5,533 bases of DNA from Betaproteobacteria bacterium. GTDB lineage: Bacteria > Pseudomonadota > Gammaproteobacteria > Burkholderiales > SG8-39. The DNA lies in the NCBI GenBank assembly GCA_012274205.1, contig JAAOZY010000262.1, positions 1-5,533 on the forward strand, written 5' to 3'. Below the pieces are notes generated by a model. It had not been told where the DNA came from and ran no database searches. It worked only from the letters and a program-made list of their open reading frames with translations. A program made the position numbers and the translations under genes. Shown one piece after another: positions 1-5,533 of this stretch. Within the stretch, counting starts at the first letter, position 1, and the number at the start of each line of letters is the position of its first letter.

Positions 1-74
1 AGCCAGTTCGCCAATTGGAAAAAAGAGGCCAAAGCCACCGGAATAAACATAAACCAATAGAGGATGGTTCGCAC
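1..74 (-). CDS. Cassette 4 gene, N-terminal fragment, hydrophobic start
   Basis: After the attC3 core the minus strand opens a frame reading VRTILYWFMFIPVALASFFQ and then LANWL before the window ends. The frame is closed just upstream by a TAG inside the attC core, so translation must start at the GTG at 74-72 or the ATG at 50-48. No strong ribosome binding site is visible for either. The 25 visible residues are almost all hydrophobic with one early arginine, which suits a signal anchor or first transmembrane segment. Such short membrane proteins are common in integron cassettes. The function cannot be assigned because the rest of the gene lies outside the window. This frame is too short to count without its position right after an attC. 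Confidence 0.5.
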   Translation of the reverse strand, partial: MRTILYWFMFIPVALASFFQLANW

Positions 75-81
75 GTTCGCC

Positions 82-156
82 GTCTAACGTTCCGGTTGAG
101 GCGCGCGATACGGCGCGCAGCGCCGATTCGCGTCGCTCTCAAACCGGTGGTTAGGC
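82..156 (-). other. attC3, recombination site ending cassette 3
   Basis: On the plus strand the site runs from GTCTAAC (82-88) to GTTAGGC (150-156), matching the RYYYAAC and GTTRRRY core consensus. Inside, CCGGTTGAG pairs with CTCAAACCGG, leaving one unpaired A, the extrahelical-base pattern typical of attC L boxes. A GC-rich inner stem (GCGCGCGA against TCGCGTCGC, imperfect) follows. Its length of about 75 bp is within the usual attC range. Because the array reads on the minus strand, GCCTAAC is the R'' box and GTTAGAC the R' box, with the cut between 88 and 87. It is the best formed of the three sites. Confidence 0.88.
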
Positions 157-489
157 GGGCATTGAAAGAGTCGGGGGTATTGGTCCAACATAATTCCCAT
201 TCTCTACCAGACGGTGCTTCACGAGGTATTCCATTATGGCGTCGTATTCATTTGTTCCCGCGTCAATTGCGCGAAATGTTCCCCAGCCTGTGTACATGCG
301 GGTTGATCCCATCAGTGGAAAGAACAGAGTGGCTCGCGGGGGAGTGCCGGAGGCAGTAATCACTACACCCGCTACGTGCTTCGCGACGAGGTAAGGGGAT
401 ACATACACAGAGGAAACAGTGGCGGACTCATCTCGGCCTACCACCGCAAATAGTTGGGCTACAAAGTCCGTATCACGTATCTCGACCAC
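151..489 (-). CDS. Cassette 3 gene: hypothetical protein, 112 aa
   Basis: I do not recognise this protein. The minus-strand frame stays open well upstream, but that part lies in attC2 and in the cassette 2 gene. The first start inside cassette 3 with a good ribosome site is the GTG at 489-487, preceded by AGGAG (501-497) at a 7-base spacing, giving VEIRDTDFVAQLFAVVGRDE and so on. The product is 112 residues with no cysteine or clear membrane segment. Its middle is beta-rich (SVYVSPYLVAKHVAGVVITA), followed by LFFPLMGSTRMYTGWGTFRA, an acidic helix (YDAIMEYLVKHRLVE) and a proline-rich tail. The stop TAA (153-151) lies inside the attC3 R'' box, so gene and site overlap, a common cassette arrangement. 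Likely a soluble small protein; function unknown. Confidence 0.7.
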   Translation of the reverse strand: MVEIRDTDFVAQLFAVVGRDESATVSSVYVSPYLVAKHVAGVVITASGTPPRATLFFPLMGSTRMYTGWGTFRAIDAGTNEYDAIMEYLVKHRLVENGNYVGPIPPTLSMPA

Positions 490-501
490 GTAGGATCTCC
501 T
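490..501 (-). promoter_or_regulatory. Ribosome binding site setting the cassette 3 start
   Basis: The minus strand reads AGGAGATCCTAC immediately before GTG. AGGAG (501-497) is an almost ideal Shine-Dalgarno match, 7 bases from the start. It lies only 11 bases into cassette 3, so the cassette carries its own translation signal. This supports 489 over upstream starts such as the GTG at 555, which lies within attC2. Confidence 0.6.
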
Positions 502-506
502 CGACG

Positions 507-596
507 CCCTAACGTTTCTGTTCAAAGGCGCGCCGAGCGCGGTGGTGGAAAACACGATGGCCGCTCCAGCGCGTCCTTTGCGACAGATGGTTAGAG
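507..596 (-). other. attC2, recombination site ending cassette 2
   Basis: The site runs on the plus strand from CCCTAAC (507-513) to GTTAGAG (590-596), about 90 bp. CTAAC pairs with GTTAG at the ends. Further in, CTGTTCAAAGGCGCGC pairs with GCGCGTCCTTTGCGACAG with a few unpaired bases, and the centre GAGCGCGG faces CCGCTC around a loop that includes GGAAAACACGATGG. In the minus-strand sense, CTCTAAC is R'' and GTTAGGG is R', with the cut between 513 and 512. Both outer 7-mers miss the consensus at the distal base, but the paired architecture is clear. Confidence 0.82.
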
Positions 597-986
597 CACA
601 TGTTCGCCGGCACGGACTATGACAGGGAGTTTCGTATACCCGGCCGCGATCGACGCATAGTACCGATGATAACCATTGACTACGCGATACCTGGTACCGG
701 GACCACTGGGTAGTGCCTCCACTTCGACCGGCGGTAGCGCGCACTCCGGTGATGTAAATGCGAGGAGAACGGGAACGAGCTTGTACTTGCGAAACGGCTG
801 AACCCCAGCGTTACGAATTGGCGATTCGACATCAGCAATTGGCACGACCTCTATAGAGGTTTGTTTAGCAGGATATGGATAATGCGTTCCGCCGTTTCTT
901 GCAGAAAAAGTTGCCATCTCTGCGAATGACCACCACTCATCCGGAATTTCGAACTCTACGCCGTCTCCGGGGGCGACAAACTTCAT
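591..986 (-). CDS. Cassette 2 gene: ParB-like (NGYHR motif) protein, 131 aa
   Basis: The 131-residue product begins MKFVAPGDGVEFEIPDEWW. Its C-terminal half has the core of a ParB/sulfiredoxin-like fold: PPVEVEAL (about 85-92), then YRVVNGYHRYYASIAAGY (100-117) and LPVIV (120-124). NGYHR at 104-108 corresponds to the DGxHR signature of ParB N-terminal domains. There is no helix-turn-helix or dimerisation domain, so this is not a partitioning ParB; small stand-alone relatives are known in accessory DNA, some with nucleotide-binding or nuclease activity, and which applies here is unknown. The ATG at 986 lies 3 bases past the attC1 core. The longer frame opening at 1037 would use a TTG start inside attC1 and is unlikely. 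GGGAA about 10 bases upstream is a weak ribosome site lying within attC1. The TAA stop (593-591) is embedded in attC2. Confidence 0.78.
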   Translation of the reverse strand: MKFVAPGDGVEFEIPDEWWSFAEMATFSARNGGTHYPYPAKQTSIEVVPIADVESPIRNAGVQPFRKYKLVPVLLAFTSPECALPPVEVEALPSGPGTRYRVVNGYHRYYASIAAGYTKLPVIVRAGEHVL

Positions 987-988
987 GT

Positions 989-1064
989 GCTCTACGTTCC
1001 CGCTCCGGCGTGTGCTGAGCTTGGCGGTTGAAAACAAGTCGGCCGTTCCAGCGCGATGTCAGAG
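989..1064 (-). other. attC1, degenerate recombination site ending cassette 1
   Basis: An imperfect palindrome spans the gap between the cassette 1 and cassette 2 genes. Its ends, GTGCTCTAC (987-995) and GTCAGAGCAC (1058-1067), are inverted copies apart from one base. Read on the minus strand, the R'' box is CTCTGAC and the R' position is GTAGAGC where GTTAGAGC would be expected, so one T of the GTT core appears lost. The interior resembles attC2: both contain GCGCTGGA, a one-base difference, then CGGCC and a nearby TGTTTTC. attC1 lacks the extra L-box-like stretch (CTGTCGCAAAGG) of attC2. It is about 76 bp. I call it an attC from position, palindrome and kinship to attC2; its activity is doubtful. 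Confidence 0.68.
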
Positions 1065-1070
1065 CACATT

Positions 1071-1490
1071 TCACCACTCAAGCTTGACTTGGCATTTAGG
1101 GCAATACACGGCGACTACATAGCTTGCGCCGCACTTAAGGCATTTGACCGTTGATGGTCTGGCCTTTGTTGGGGGAGTGACCGGAACGCGCGACCAAACG
1201 TATTCGGGAGCTGGGCATACGCGTTGGATTTCCACTATGGCTTCGTTAACTTCGACTCGAAAGAACTCGCGGTCTTTCCGATGACGTTTCGCATTCAATA
1301 ACCTATGCACTTGGCCTTCGAGTTCAGCATCGCCTTCGACAAGACAATAATACTCAACAACGAAGGGGCTCGGAACGCCAGTGGTGTCTAGTTCGGCGGC
1401 GCGTCCGTCTGGCACTTTGCGGGAAAAGCCAATCTTCAAGAGGCCTTGATACGCCGCATTGCTTAGAACGTAGACGAAACCCTTGGCCAT
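1071..1490 (-). CDS. Cassette 1 gene: GIY-YIG (T5orf172/MUG113-like) protein with zinc ribbon
   Basis: The 139-residue product starts MAKGFVYVLSN. Residues 5-9 (FVYVL) form the GIY-like strand and 18-21 (LKIG) the YIG-like strand. Arg30 lies in DGRAAELDTTGVPSPF, and Glu58 in ELEGQVHRLL is placed as the family's metal-binding acid; REFFRV follows at 74-79. This order and the TTGVPSPF segment match the T5orf172/MUG113 branch of the GIY-YIG superfamily, common in phages and accessory islands. Residues 117-133 (CLKC, then CPKC) form a four-cysteine zinc ribbon, probably for nucleic-acid binding. Nuclease activity is inferred from the family. It is the cassette nearest attI, so by integron logic the most recently inserted and best expressed. 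AGGA lies 11 bases before the ATG, a rather long spacing. The TGA stop lies just before attC1. Confidence 0.82.
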   Translation of the reverse strand: MAKGFVYVLSNAAYQGLLKIGFSRKVPDGRAAELDTTGVPSPFVVEYYCLVEGDAELEGQVHRLLNAKRHRKDREFFRVEVNEAIVEIQRVCPAPEYVWSRVPVTPPTKARPSTVKCLKCGASYVVAVYCPKCQVKLEW

Positions 1491-1642
1491 ACGATGCTAA
1501 TTCCTATGTGCTCTAACGTTTAATGAATCGAAGAACTGCAATTTATCACATGACATGACGGACGGTATTGCGGTCAACCACCCCTGGAATCAAGGCGTTA
1601 AGAGCTCATTGCCGCGCCGGCGTCCGTGATAGGTGGCAAAAA
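1491..1642 (-). other. attI region, with core site at 1511-1517
   Basis: This 152-bp gap between cassette 1 and intI is where attI must lie. The minus strand carries AAACGTTAGAGCACATAGG. GTTAGAG (1517-1511) fits the GTTRRRY core except for the last base, and the cut between G1517 and T1516 defines the cassette boundary. The same TAGAGCACAT begins cassette 2 after attC1. The region beyond (1518-1642) has no long palindrome like attC, as expected for attI. A small tandem CATGA repeat (about 1549-1558) is visible, but I cannot identify integrase-binding direct repeats with confidence. Confidence 0.75.
1550..1577 (-). promoter_or_regulatory. Candidate cassette promoter (Pc)
   Basis: On the minus strand TTGACC (1577-1572; five of six bases match the -35 consensus) is followed after 16 bases by TGTCAT (1555-1550; four of six match the -10 consensus). 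It points into the cassette array and lies between intI and attI, where many chromosomal integrons keep Pc. An alternative -10, the TG-preceded GATAAA just downstream, has no suitable -35. The call rests on consensus matching and position only. Confidence 0.33.
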
Positions 1643-1645
1643 ATG
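1631..1645 (+). promoter_or_regulatory. Ribosome binding site and start of intI
   Basis: AGGTGG (1631-1636) lies 6 bases before ATG (1643-1645), a strong Shine-Dalgarno match. It fixes the intI start and yields a product close in length to IntI1 (337 residues). No convincing intI promoter or LexA box was found upstream. Confidence 0.65.
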
Positions 1646-2698
1646 GGTCAACTTCCTGAATCACAATCGGTTTCCGAAACGCAGGCCGGAAAGCTCCGGC
1701 TGCTCGATCAGGTGCGCGCCAGCATTCGCACCAAACACTACAGTCCGCGTACTGAAAAGACTTATGTGCACTGGATCAAGCGCTTCATCTATTTCACCGG
1801 CAAGCGGCATCCGCGCGAGTTGGGAGCGGCCGAGGTCGGCGCGTTCCTGAGCCATCTCGCAACCGAGCGCAACGTTGCCGCGGCGACGCAGAATCAGGCT
1901 TTGTCCGCGCTGCTGTTCCTTTACGCCCAGGTGCTGGGGCTCGATCTGCCCTGGCTGGACGGAATGGTGCGGGCGAAGCGACCGGTGCGTTTGCCGGTGG
2001 TCCTTTCCGAAGCCGAGGTGCGTGCGCTGCTGGTCGAGCTGGAAGGAACGAGGTGGTTGATGGCGAGTTTGCTCTACGGTGCCGGTCTGCGCCTGCGCGA
2101 ATGCCTCAAGCTGCGCGTCAAGGACGTCGATTTTTCCTACCATCAAATCATGGTGCGCGATGGCAAGGGCGGCAAGGACCGATGCACCATGCTGCCGCAG
2201 GCGGTGGTGCAGCCGCTGCACGGTCACTTGGGCAAGGTGCGCCGATTGCACCGGCGCGATCTGGCGGAAGGTTATGGCGAAGTGTGGTTGCCGCATGCGC
2301 TCTCGCGCAAGTATCCGCGCGCGGGCTTCGAATGGGGATGGCAGTTCGTATTTCCGTCCGCGACGCGTTCGGCCGATCCGGAGACCGGCGTCATCCGGCG
2401 CCATCACGTATATGCGGATACGCTGCATCGCAGCGTCAAGCGCGCGGCGCAGGCGGCCGGCATCGTCAAACCGGTTTCTTCGCATGTATTGCGCCACTCG
2501 TTCGCTACCCATCTGCTGCAGCACGGACACGACATTCGTACGGTGCAGGAATTGCTGGGCCATGCGAATGTGGAGACCACCATGATCTATACCCACGTCA
2601 TGAACAAGGGCGGCCGCGGGGTGACAAGCCCGCTGGACCGTGCCGAGCAGGCGCGCTCCGCCTACGGGGCGACCATCCGTGCGCCCGCGGCATTCTGA
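1643..2698 (+). CDS. intI: Integron integrase IntI (site-specific tyrosine recombinase)
   Basis: The 351-residue enzyme would recombine attC sites, as folded single strands, with attI to insert and excise cassettes. The N-terminal core-binding domain spans about residues 20-125 (LLDQVRASIRTKHYSPRTEK onward). The catalytic set is complete: Arg150 (GAGLRLRE), Lys175 (DGKGGKDR), His281 and Arg284 (SHVLRHSFATHLL), His307 (LLGHANVETT) and nucleophile Tyr316 (MIYTHV). All are offset by exactly four residues from class 1 IntI1 as I recall it (R146, K171, H277, R280, H303, Y312). The insert LPHALSRKYPRAGFEWGW (about 216-233) is the extra helix that marks IntI among tyrosine recombinases. I chose the ATG at 1643 because AGGTGG (1631-1636) precedes it by 6 bases; the frame is open back to a TTG at 1568. 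It is intact, has GC-rich codons like tldD, and diverges from the cassettes. It does not look like class 1, 2 or 3. Confidence 0.96.
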   Translation: MGQLPESQSVSETQAGKLRLLDQVRASIRTKHYSPRTEKTYVHWIKRFIYFTGKRHPRELGAAEVGAFLSHLATERNVAAATQNQALSALLFLYAQVLGLDLPWLDGMVRAKRPVRLPVVLSEAEVRALLVELEGTRWLMASLLYGAGLRLRECLKLRVKDVDFSYHQIMVRDGKGGKDRCTMLPQAVVQPLHGHLGKVRRLHRRDLAEGYGEVWLPHALSRKYPRAGFEWGWQFVFPSATRSADPETGVIRRHHVYADTLHRSVKRAAQAAGIVKPVSSHVLRHSFATHLLQHGHDIRTVQELLGHANVETTMIYTHVMNKGGRGVTSPLDRAEQARSAYGATIRAPAAF

Positions 2699-2780
2699 CG
2701 CGCTTGCGCGAGAACTCAACCCCGGTTCGACGGTCCAACAGCGTAGAATGGACACTCTTGCCCAGGAGCCGAACGTCGCT

Positions 2781-4262
2781 ATGCAGACTTCCGCCGCTAC
2801 CCCTACCCAGACGCAGTTATTCAACACCGCCGAATCCTGCCTGCTCGTACCCTACGATCTCGGCGCGGGCAAGCTCGAGCGCGTGTTCGGCTCGATTATG
2901 GCGCACAGGATCGACTACGCGGACCTGTATTTCCAGTATGTGCGCTCGGAGGGCTGGAGTCTGGAGGAGGGCATCGTCAAGGCGGGCAGCTTCAACATCG
3001 AGCAGGGCGTGGGCGTGCGCGCGATTTCGGGCGAGAAAACCGCCTTCGCTTTTTCCGACGACATCAGCCTGGTCGCGCTCGAAGACGCGGCCAGGGCCAC
3101 GCGCGCCATCGCGCAGGGCGGCCAGAACGGCCGCGTACGCGCCCATGGCCGCAGCGCGGTCGCGCGCCGCGGCGCCGCGCGCGACCTCTACCGCCCGGCC
3201 GACCCGCTTGCCTCGCTGGCCGATGCGGACAAGGTGCGCCTGCTCGAGCGCCTGGAAGCGCATGCGCGCGCGCTCGACCCGCGCGTGGTGCAGGTGATGG
3301 CGGGGCTCGGCGGCGAATACGAGGTGGTGCTGGTAGCGCGCTCCGACGGCGTGATGGCCGCCGACGTGCGCCCGCTGGTGCGCGTCTCGCTCACCGTGAT
3401 CGCCGAAGAGAACGGCCGGCGCGAGCAGGGCAGCGCCGGCGGCGGCGGGCGCTTCGATTACGCATATTTCGACGACGAGCGCTTGCGCGAGTATGCCGGC
3501 ATGGCGGTGCACCAGGCGCTGGTGAACCTGCGGGCGCGCCCGGCGCCCGCGGGCAACAGGACTGTAGTGCTCGTGCCGGGTTGGCCCGGGGTACTCCTGC
3601 ACGAAGCGATCGGCCACGGCCTGGAGGGCGACTTCAACCGCAAGGGCAGCTCGGCCTTCGCCGGGCGCATCGGCAAGCGCGTCGCGGCGAAGGGCGTCAC
3701 TGTCGTCGACGACGGCACTATGCCCGACCGGCGCGGGTCACTGAACATCGACGACGAGGGCAATGCGAGCCAGCGCACGGTGCTGATCGAGGACGGCATC
3801 CTGCGCGGCTACATGCAGGACAGCCTCAACGCGCGCCTGATGGGCGTGCCGGTCACCGGCAACGCGCGGCGCGAATCCTACGCCCACAGCACGCTGCCGC
3901 GCATGACCAACACCTATATGCTCAACGGCGACAAGGACCCGCAGGAGATCATCGCCACGGTCAAGCGCGGACTGTACGCGGTCAACTTCGGCGGCGGGCA
4001 GGTGGACATCACCAGCGGCAAGTTCGTGTTTTCCGCGTCGGAAGCCTACATGATCGAGAACGGCAAGGTCACCTATCCGGTGAAAGGCGCCACGCTCATC
4101 GGCAATGGCCCGGATGCGCTCAAGCGCGTCAAGATGGTCGGCAACGACATGCGCCTCGACACCGGCGTCGGCACCTGCGGCAAAGACGGCCAGAGCGTGC
4201 CGGTGGGCGTGGGCCAGCCTACTTTGCGCATCGACGGATTGACGGTGGGCGGGACTGCGTAG
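2781..4262 (+). CDS. tldD: TldD, zinc metalloprotease subunit (PmbA/TldE partner)
   Basis: TldD forms a cytoplasmic heterodimer with TldE/PmbA that cleaves unfolded peptides; in enterobacteria it matures microcin B17 and degrades the CcdA antitoxin. The 493 residues compare with 481 in E. coli. The zinc site is HEAIGHGLEGDFNRKGSSAF, with His274, Glu275 and His279 (HExxxH), and the third ligand is Cys466 in GVGTCGKDGQSVPVGVGQP. Other family blocks are RRGSLNIDDEGN (318-329), GYMQDSLNARLMGVPVTGNA (343-362), GGGQVDITSGKFVFSASEAY (404-423) and the C-terminus TLRIDGLTVGGTA. The ATG at 2781 has AGGAG at 2764-2768, a rather long 12-base spacing; an in-frame ATG at 2748 with no clear ribosome site would add 11 residues. 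No pmbA is nearby. It starts 82 bp after intI on the same strand, so integrase transcripts might read into it; TAGAAT at 2744-2749 could be its own -10, but no -35 is evident. Confidence 0.97.
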   Translation: MQTSAATPTQTQLFNTAESCLLVPYDLGAGKLERVFGSIMAHRIDYADLYFQYVRSEGWSLEEGIVKAGSFNIEQGVGVRAISGEKTAFAFSDDISLVALEDAARATRAIAQGGQNGRVRAHGRSAVARRGAARDLYRPADPLASLADADKVRLLERLEAHARALDPRVVQVMAGLGGEYEVVLVARSDGVMAADVRPLVRVSLTVIAEENGRREQGSAGGGGRFDYAYFDDERLREYAGMAVHQALVNLRARPAPAGNRTVVLVPGWPGVLLHEAIGHGLEGDFNRKGSSAFAGRIGKRVAAKGVTVVDDGTMPDRRGSLNIDDEGNASQRTVLIEDGILRGYMQDSLNARLMGVPVTGNARRESYAHSTLPRMTNTYMLNGDKDPQEIIATVKRGLYAVNFGGGQVDITSGKFVFSASEAYMIENGKVTYPVKGATLIGNGPDALKRVKMVGNDMRLDTGVGTCGKDGQSVPVGVGQPTLRIDGLTVGGTA

Positions 4263-4350
4263 GGCGCGCAATTCGTCGGATCGTTGAGCAGCGCGGGGCG
4301 CGATTCAGCTGGCTGCGTGTCAGGGCGGCCATTTCGCGCTCCGCGCGCCA

Positions 4351-4397
4351 ACCTTGTTTTTGGTACGGATAAAAGCAATCCGTACCAAAAACAAGGT
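4351..4397. repeat. Perfect 20-bp inverted repeat, possible bidirectional terminator
   Basis: Arms 4351-4370 and 4378-4397 are exact reverse complements, around the 7-base loop AAAAGCA. The left arm starts ACCTTGTTTTTGGTACGG. The stem is AT-richer than the surrounding sequence and no T-run follows on either strand, so it is not a textbook intrinsic terminator. It lies 88 bases after the tldD stop. Alternatives are a remnant of a small non-autonomous element or a protein-binding palindrome. Confidence 0.6.
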
Positions 4398-4437
4398 ACT
4401 GGATAAAGACAAAGGACGGCGCGGAGGGGTTATCCGA

Positions 4438-4487
4438 GATCGTCGATTGCGTACGGACAGCTTTTCGTCCGTGCGCAATCGACGATC
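4438..4487. terminator. 21-bp hairpin, probable terminator-like structure of glpK/tldD
   Basis: Arms 4438-4458 and 4467-4487 pair over all 21 positions around loop AGCTTTTC. One pair is a G-U wobble in the plus-strand RNA and becomes an A-C mismatch in the minus-strand RNA, so the fold is slightly better in the tldD direction. It lies 46 bases past the glpK stop. No U-tract follows, so factor-independent termination is uncertain, but it could act as a strong 3' end stabiliser for either transcript. Confidence 0.5.
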
Positions 4488-4488
4488 C

Positions 4489-4512
4489 GCGCGGACGGGC
4501 CGCCGTCCGCGC
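4489..4512 (-). terminator. GC-rich 10-bp hairpin just after glpK
   Basis: GCGCGGACGG (4489-4498) and CCGTCCGCGC (4503-4512) are exact reverse complements with a four-base loop. On the minus strand this stem starts 21 bases after the glpK stop, the usual place for a terminator, and is followed directly by the 21-bp hairpin. It lacks a U-run, so the role is inferred from stem strength and position. Confidence 0.4.
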
Positions 4513-4533
4513 AAGCTCGAGCTCCGCTGCTGA

Positions 4534-5533
<1,000 letters not shown>

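Larger units (their letters stand above)
1..2698. mobile_element. Integron: cassette array, attI and divergent intI (left end open)
   Basis: The parts of an integron are present in the canonical order. A plus-strand tyrosine recombinase with IntI-specific features lies at the right, an attI core just upstream of it, and a series of short minus-strand genes each followed by an attC-like palindrome to the left. Cassette cut points (the G/TT of each core) fall near 1516/1517, 994/995, 512/513 and 87/88. No transposase, sul1, qacE or other class 1 parts are seen, and intI is directly followed by a housekeeping gene, so a resident chromosomal integron is more likely than a mobile class 1-type element. 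The array continues beyond position 1, so its length and any resistance or adaptive content are unknown. Confidence 0.9.
4263..4533. other. Gene-free interval between convergent tldD and glpK
   Basis: These 271 bases hold no credible gene. The right half is packed with inverted repeats: a perfect 20-bp pair, a near-perfect 21-bp pair and a GC-rich 10-bp pair. Weaker pairings add to this: GGATAA (4401-4406) with TTATCC (4430-4435), and GGACGGCG (4414-4421) with CGCCGTCC (4501-4508). The second pairing could enclose the 21-bp hairpin. Positions 4263-4350 look unremarkable. Termination for both flanking genes probably happens here. Confidence 0.7.

Noticed and set aside
15..359. Plus-strand open frame of 114 codons
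   Set aside because: It runs across attC3 and antisense to cassette 3, has arginine-rich, low-complexity content and no ribosome site.
151..744. Longer minus-strand frame of 197 codons extending the cassette 3 gene back to 744
   Set aside because: The first part crosses attC2 and overlaps the ParB-like gene in another frame; the GTG at 489 with AGGAG is a better start inside the cassette.
987..1037. N-terminal extension of the ParB-like protein from position 1037
   Set aside because: It would start at TTG within attC1, and its translation resembles the translated attC2 because the sites are related, not because it is protein-conserved.
1536..1551. Possible LexA box upstream of intI (CTG, ten bases, then CAT)
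   Set aside because: The second half-site should be CAG and the spacer lacks the alternating AT pattern, so SOS control is not supported by the sequence.
1661..2827. 388-codon minus-strand open frame opposite intI
   Set aside because: Antisense to a fully conserved integrase; its open length comes from GC-rich codon bias and its protein has no recognisable motif.
2053..3297. 414-codon plus-strand frame overlapping intI and tldD
   Set aside because: It is an out-of-frame reading through two clearly conserved genes and is rich in Arg/Ala/Ser, as such artefacts are.
4351..4512. Insertion-sequence ends or a CRISPR array
   Set aside because: There is no transposase, no target duplication and no regularly spaced direct repeats; the repeats are inverted pairs of different sequence.

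Overview
The window is a piece of high-GC bacterial chromosome, most likely betaproteobacterial. This is inferred from the TldD and glycerol kinase sequences as I remember their families and from strong G/C third-position bias; no search was run. Its centrepiece is the integrase end of a chromosomal (sedentary-type) integron.

Layout. Positions 1-1516 are a gene-cassette array read leftward (minus strand): three complete cassettes (about 522, 482 and 425 bp) and the first 87 bases of a fourth. Each complete cassette holds one minus-strand gene and ends in an attC-like palindromic site (about 989-1064, 507-596 and 82-156). Cassette 1 encodes a GIY-YIG (T5orf172/MUG113-like) protein with a C-terminal zinc ribbon, cassette 2 a ParB-like NGYHR-domain protein, cassette 3 an unrecognised 112-residue protein, and the partial cassette 4 a hydrophobic N-terminus. 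Positions 1491-1642 hold the attI insertion point (core at 1511-1517) and probably the cassette promoter. Positions 1643-2698 encode a full-length integron integrase, IntI, on the plus strand, so it diverges from the array in the classical geometry. It keeps all catalytic residues and the IntI-specific insert.

Right of the integron is housekeeping DNA: tldD (2781-4262, plus), a zinc metalloprotease subunit only 82 bp behind intI, then a gene-free stretch with three strong inverted repeats (4351-4397, 4438-4487, 4489-4512), then the C-terminal two-thirds of glpK (minus, running off the right edge). tldD and glpK converge on the hairpin-rich interval.

Working together: IntI would insert circular cassettes at attI, next to intI, and a leftward promoter in the attI region would transcribe the newest cassettes. 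The cassettes look lower in GC and in GC3 than intI, tldD and glpK, as expected for captured genes. The attC between cassettes 1 and 2 has an apparent one-base loss in its core (GTAGAGC instead of GTTAGAGC), which may weaken exchange at that junction.
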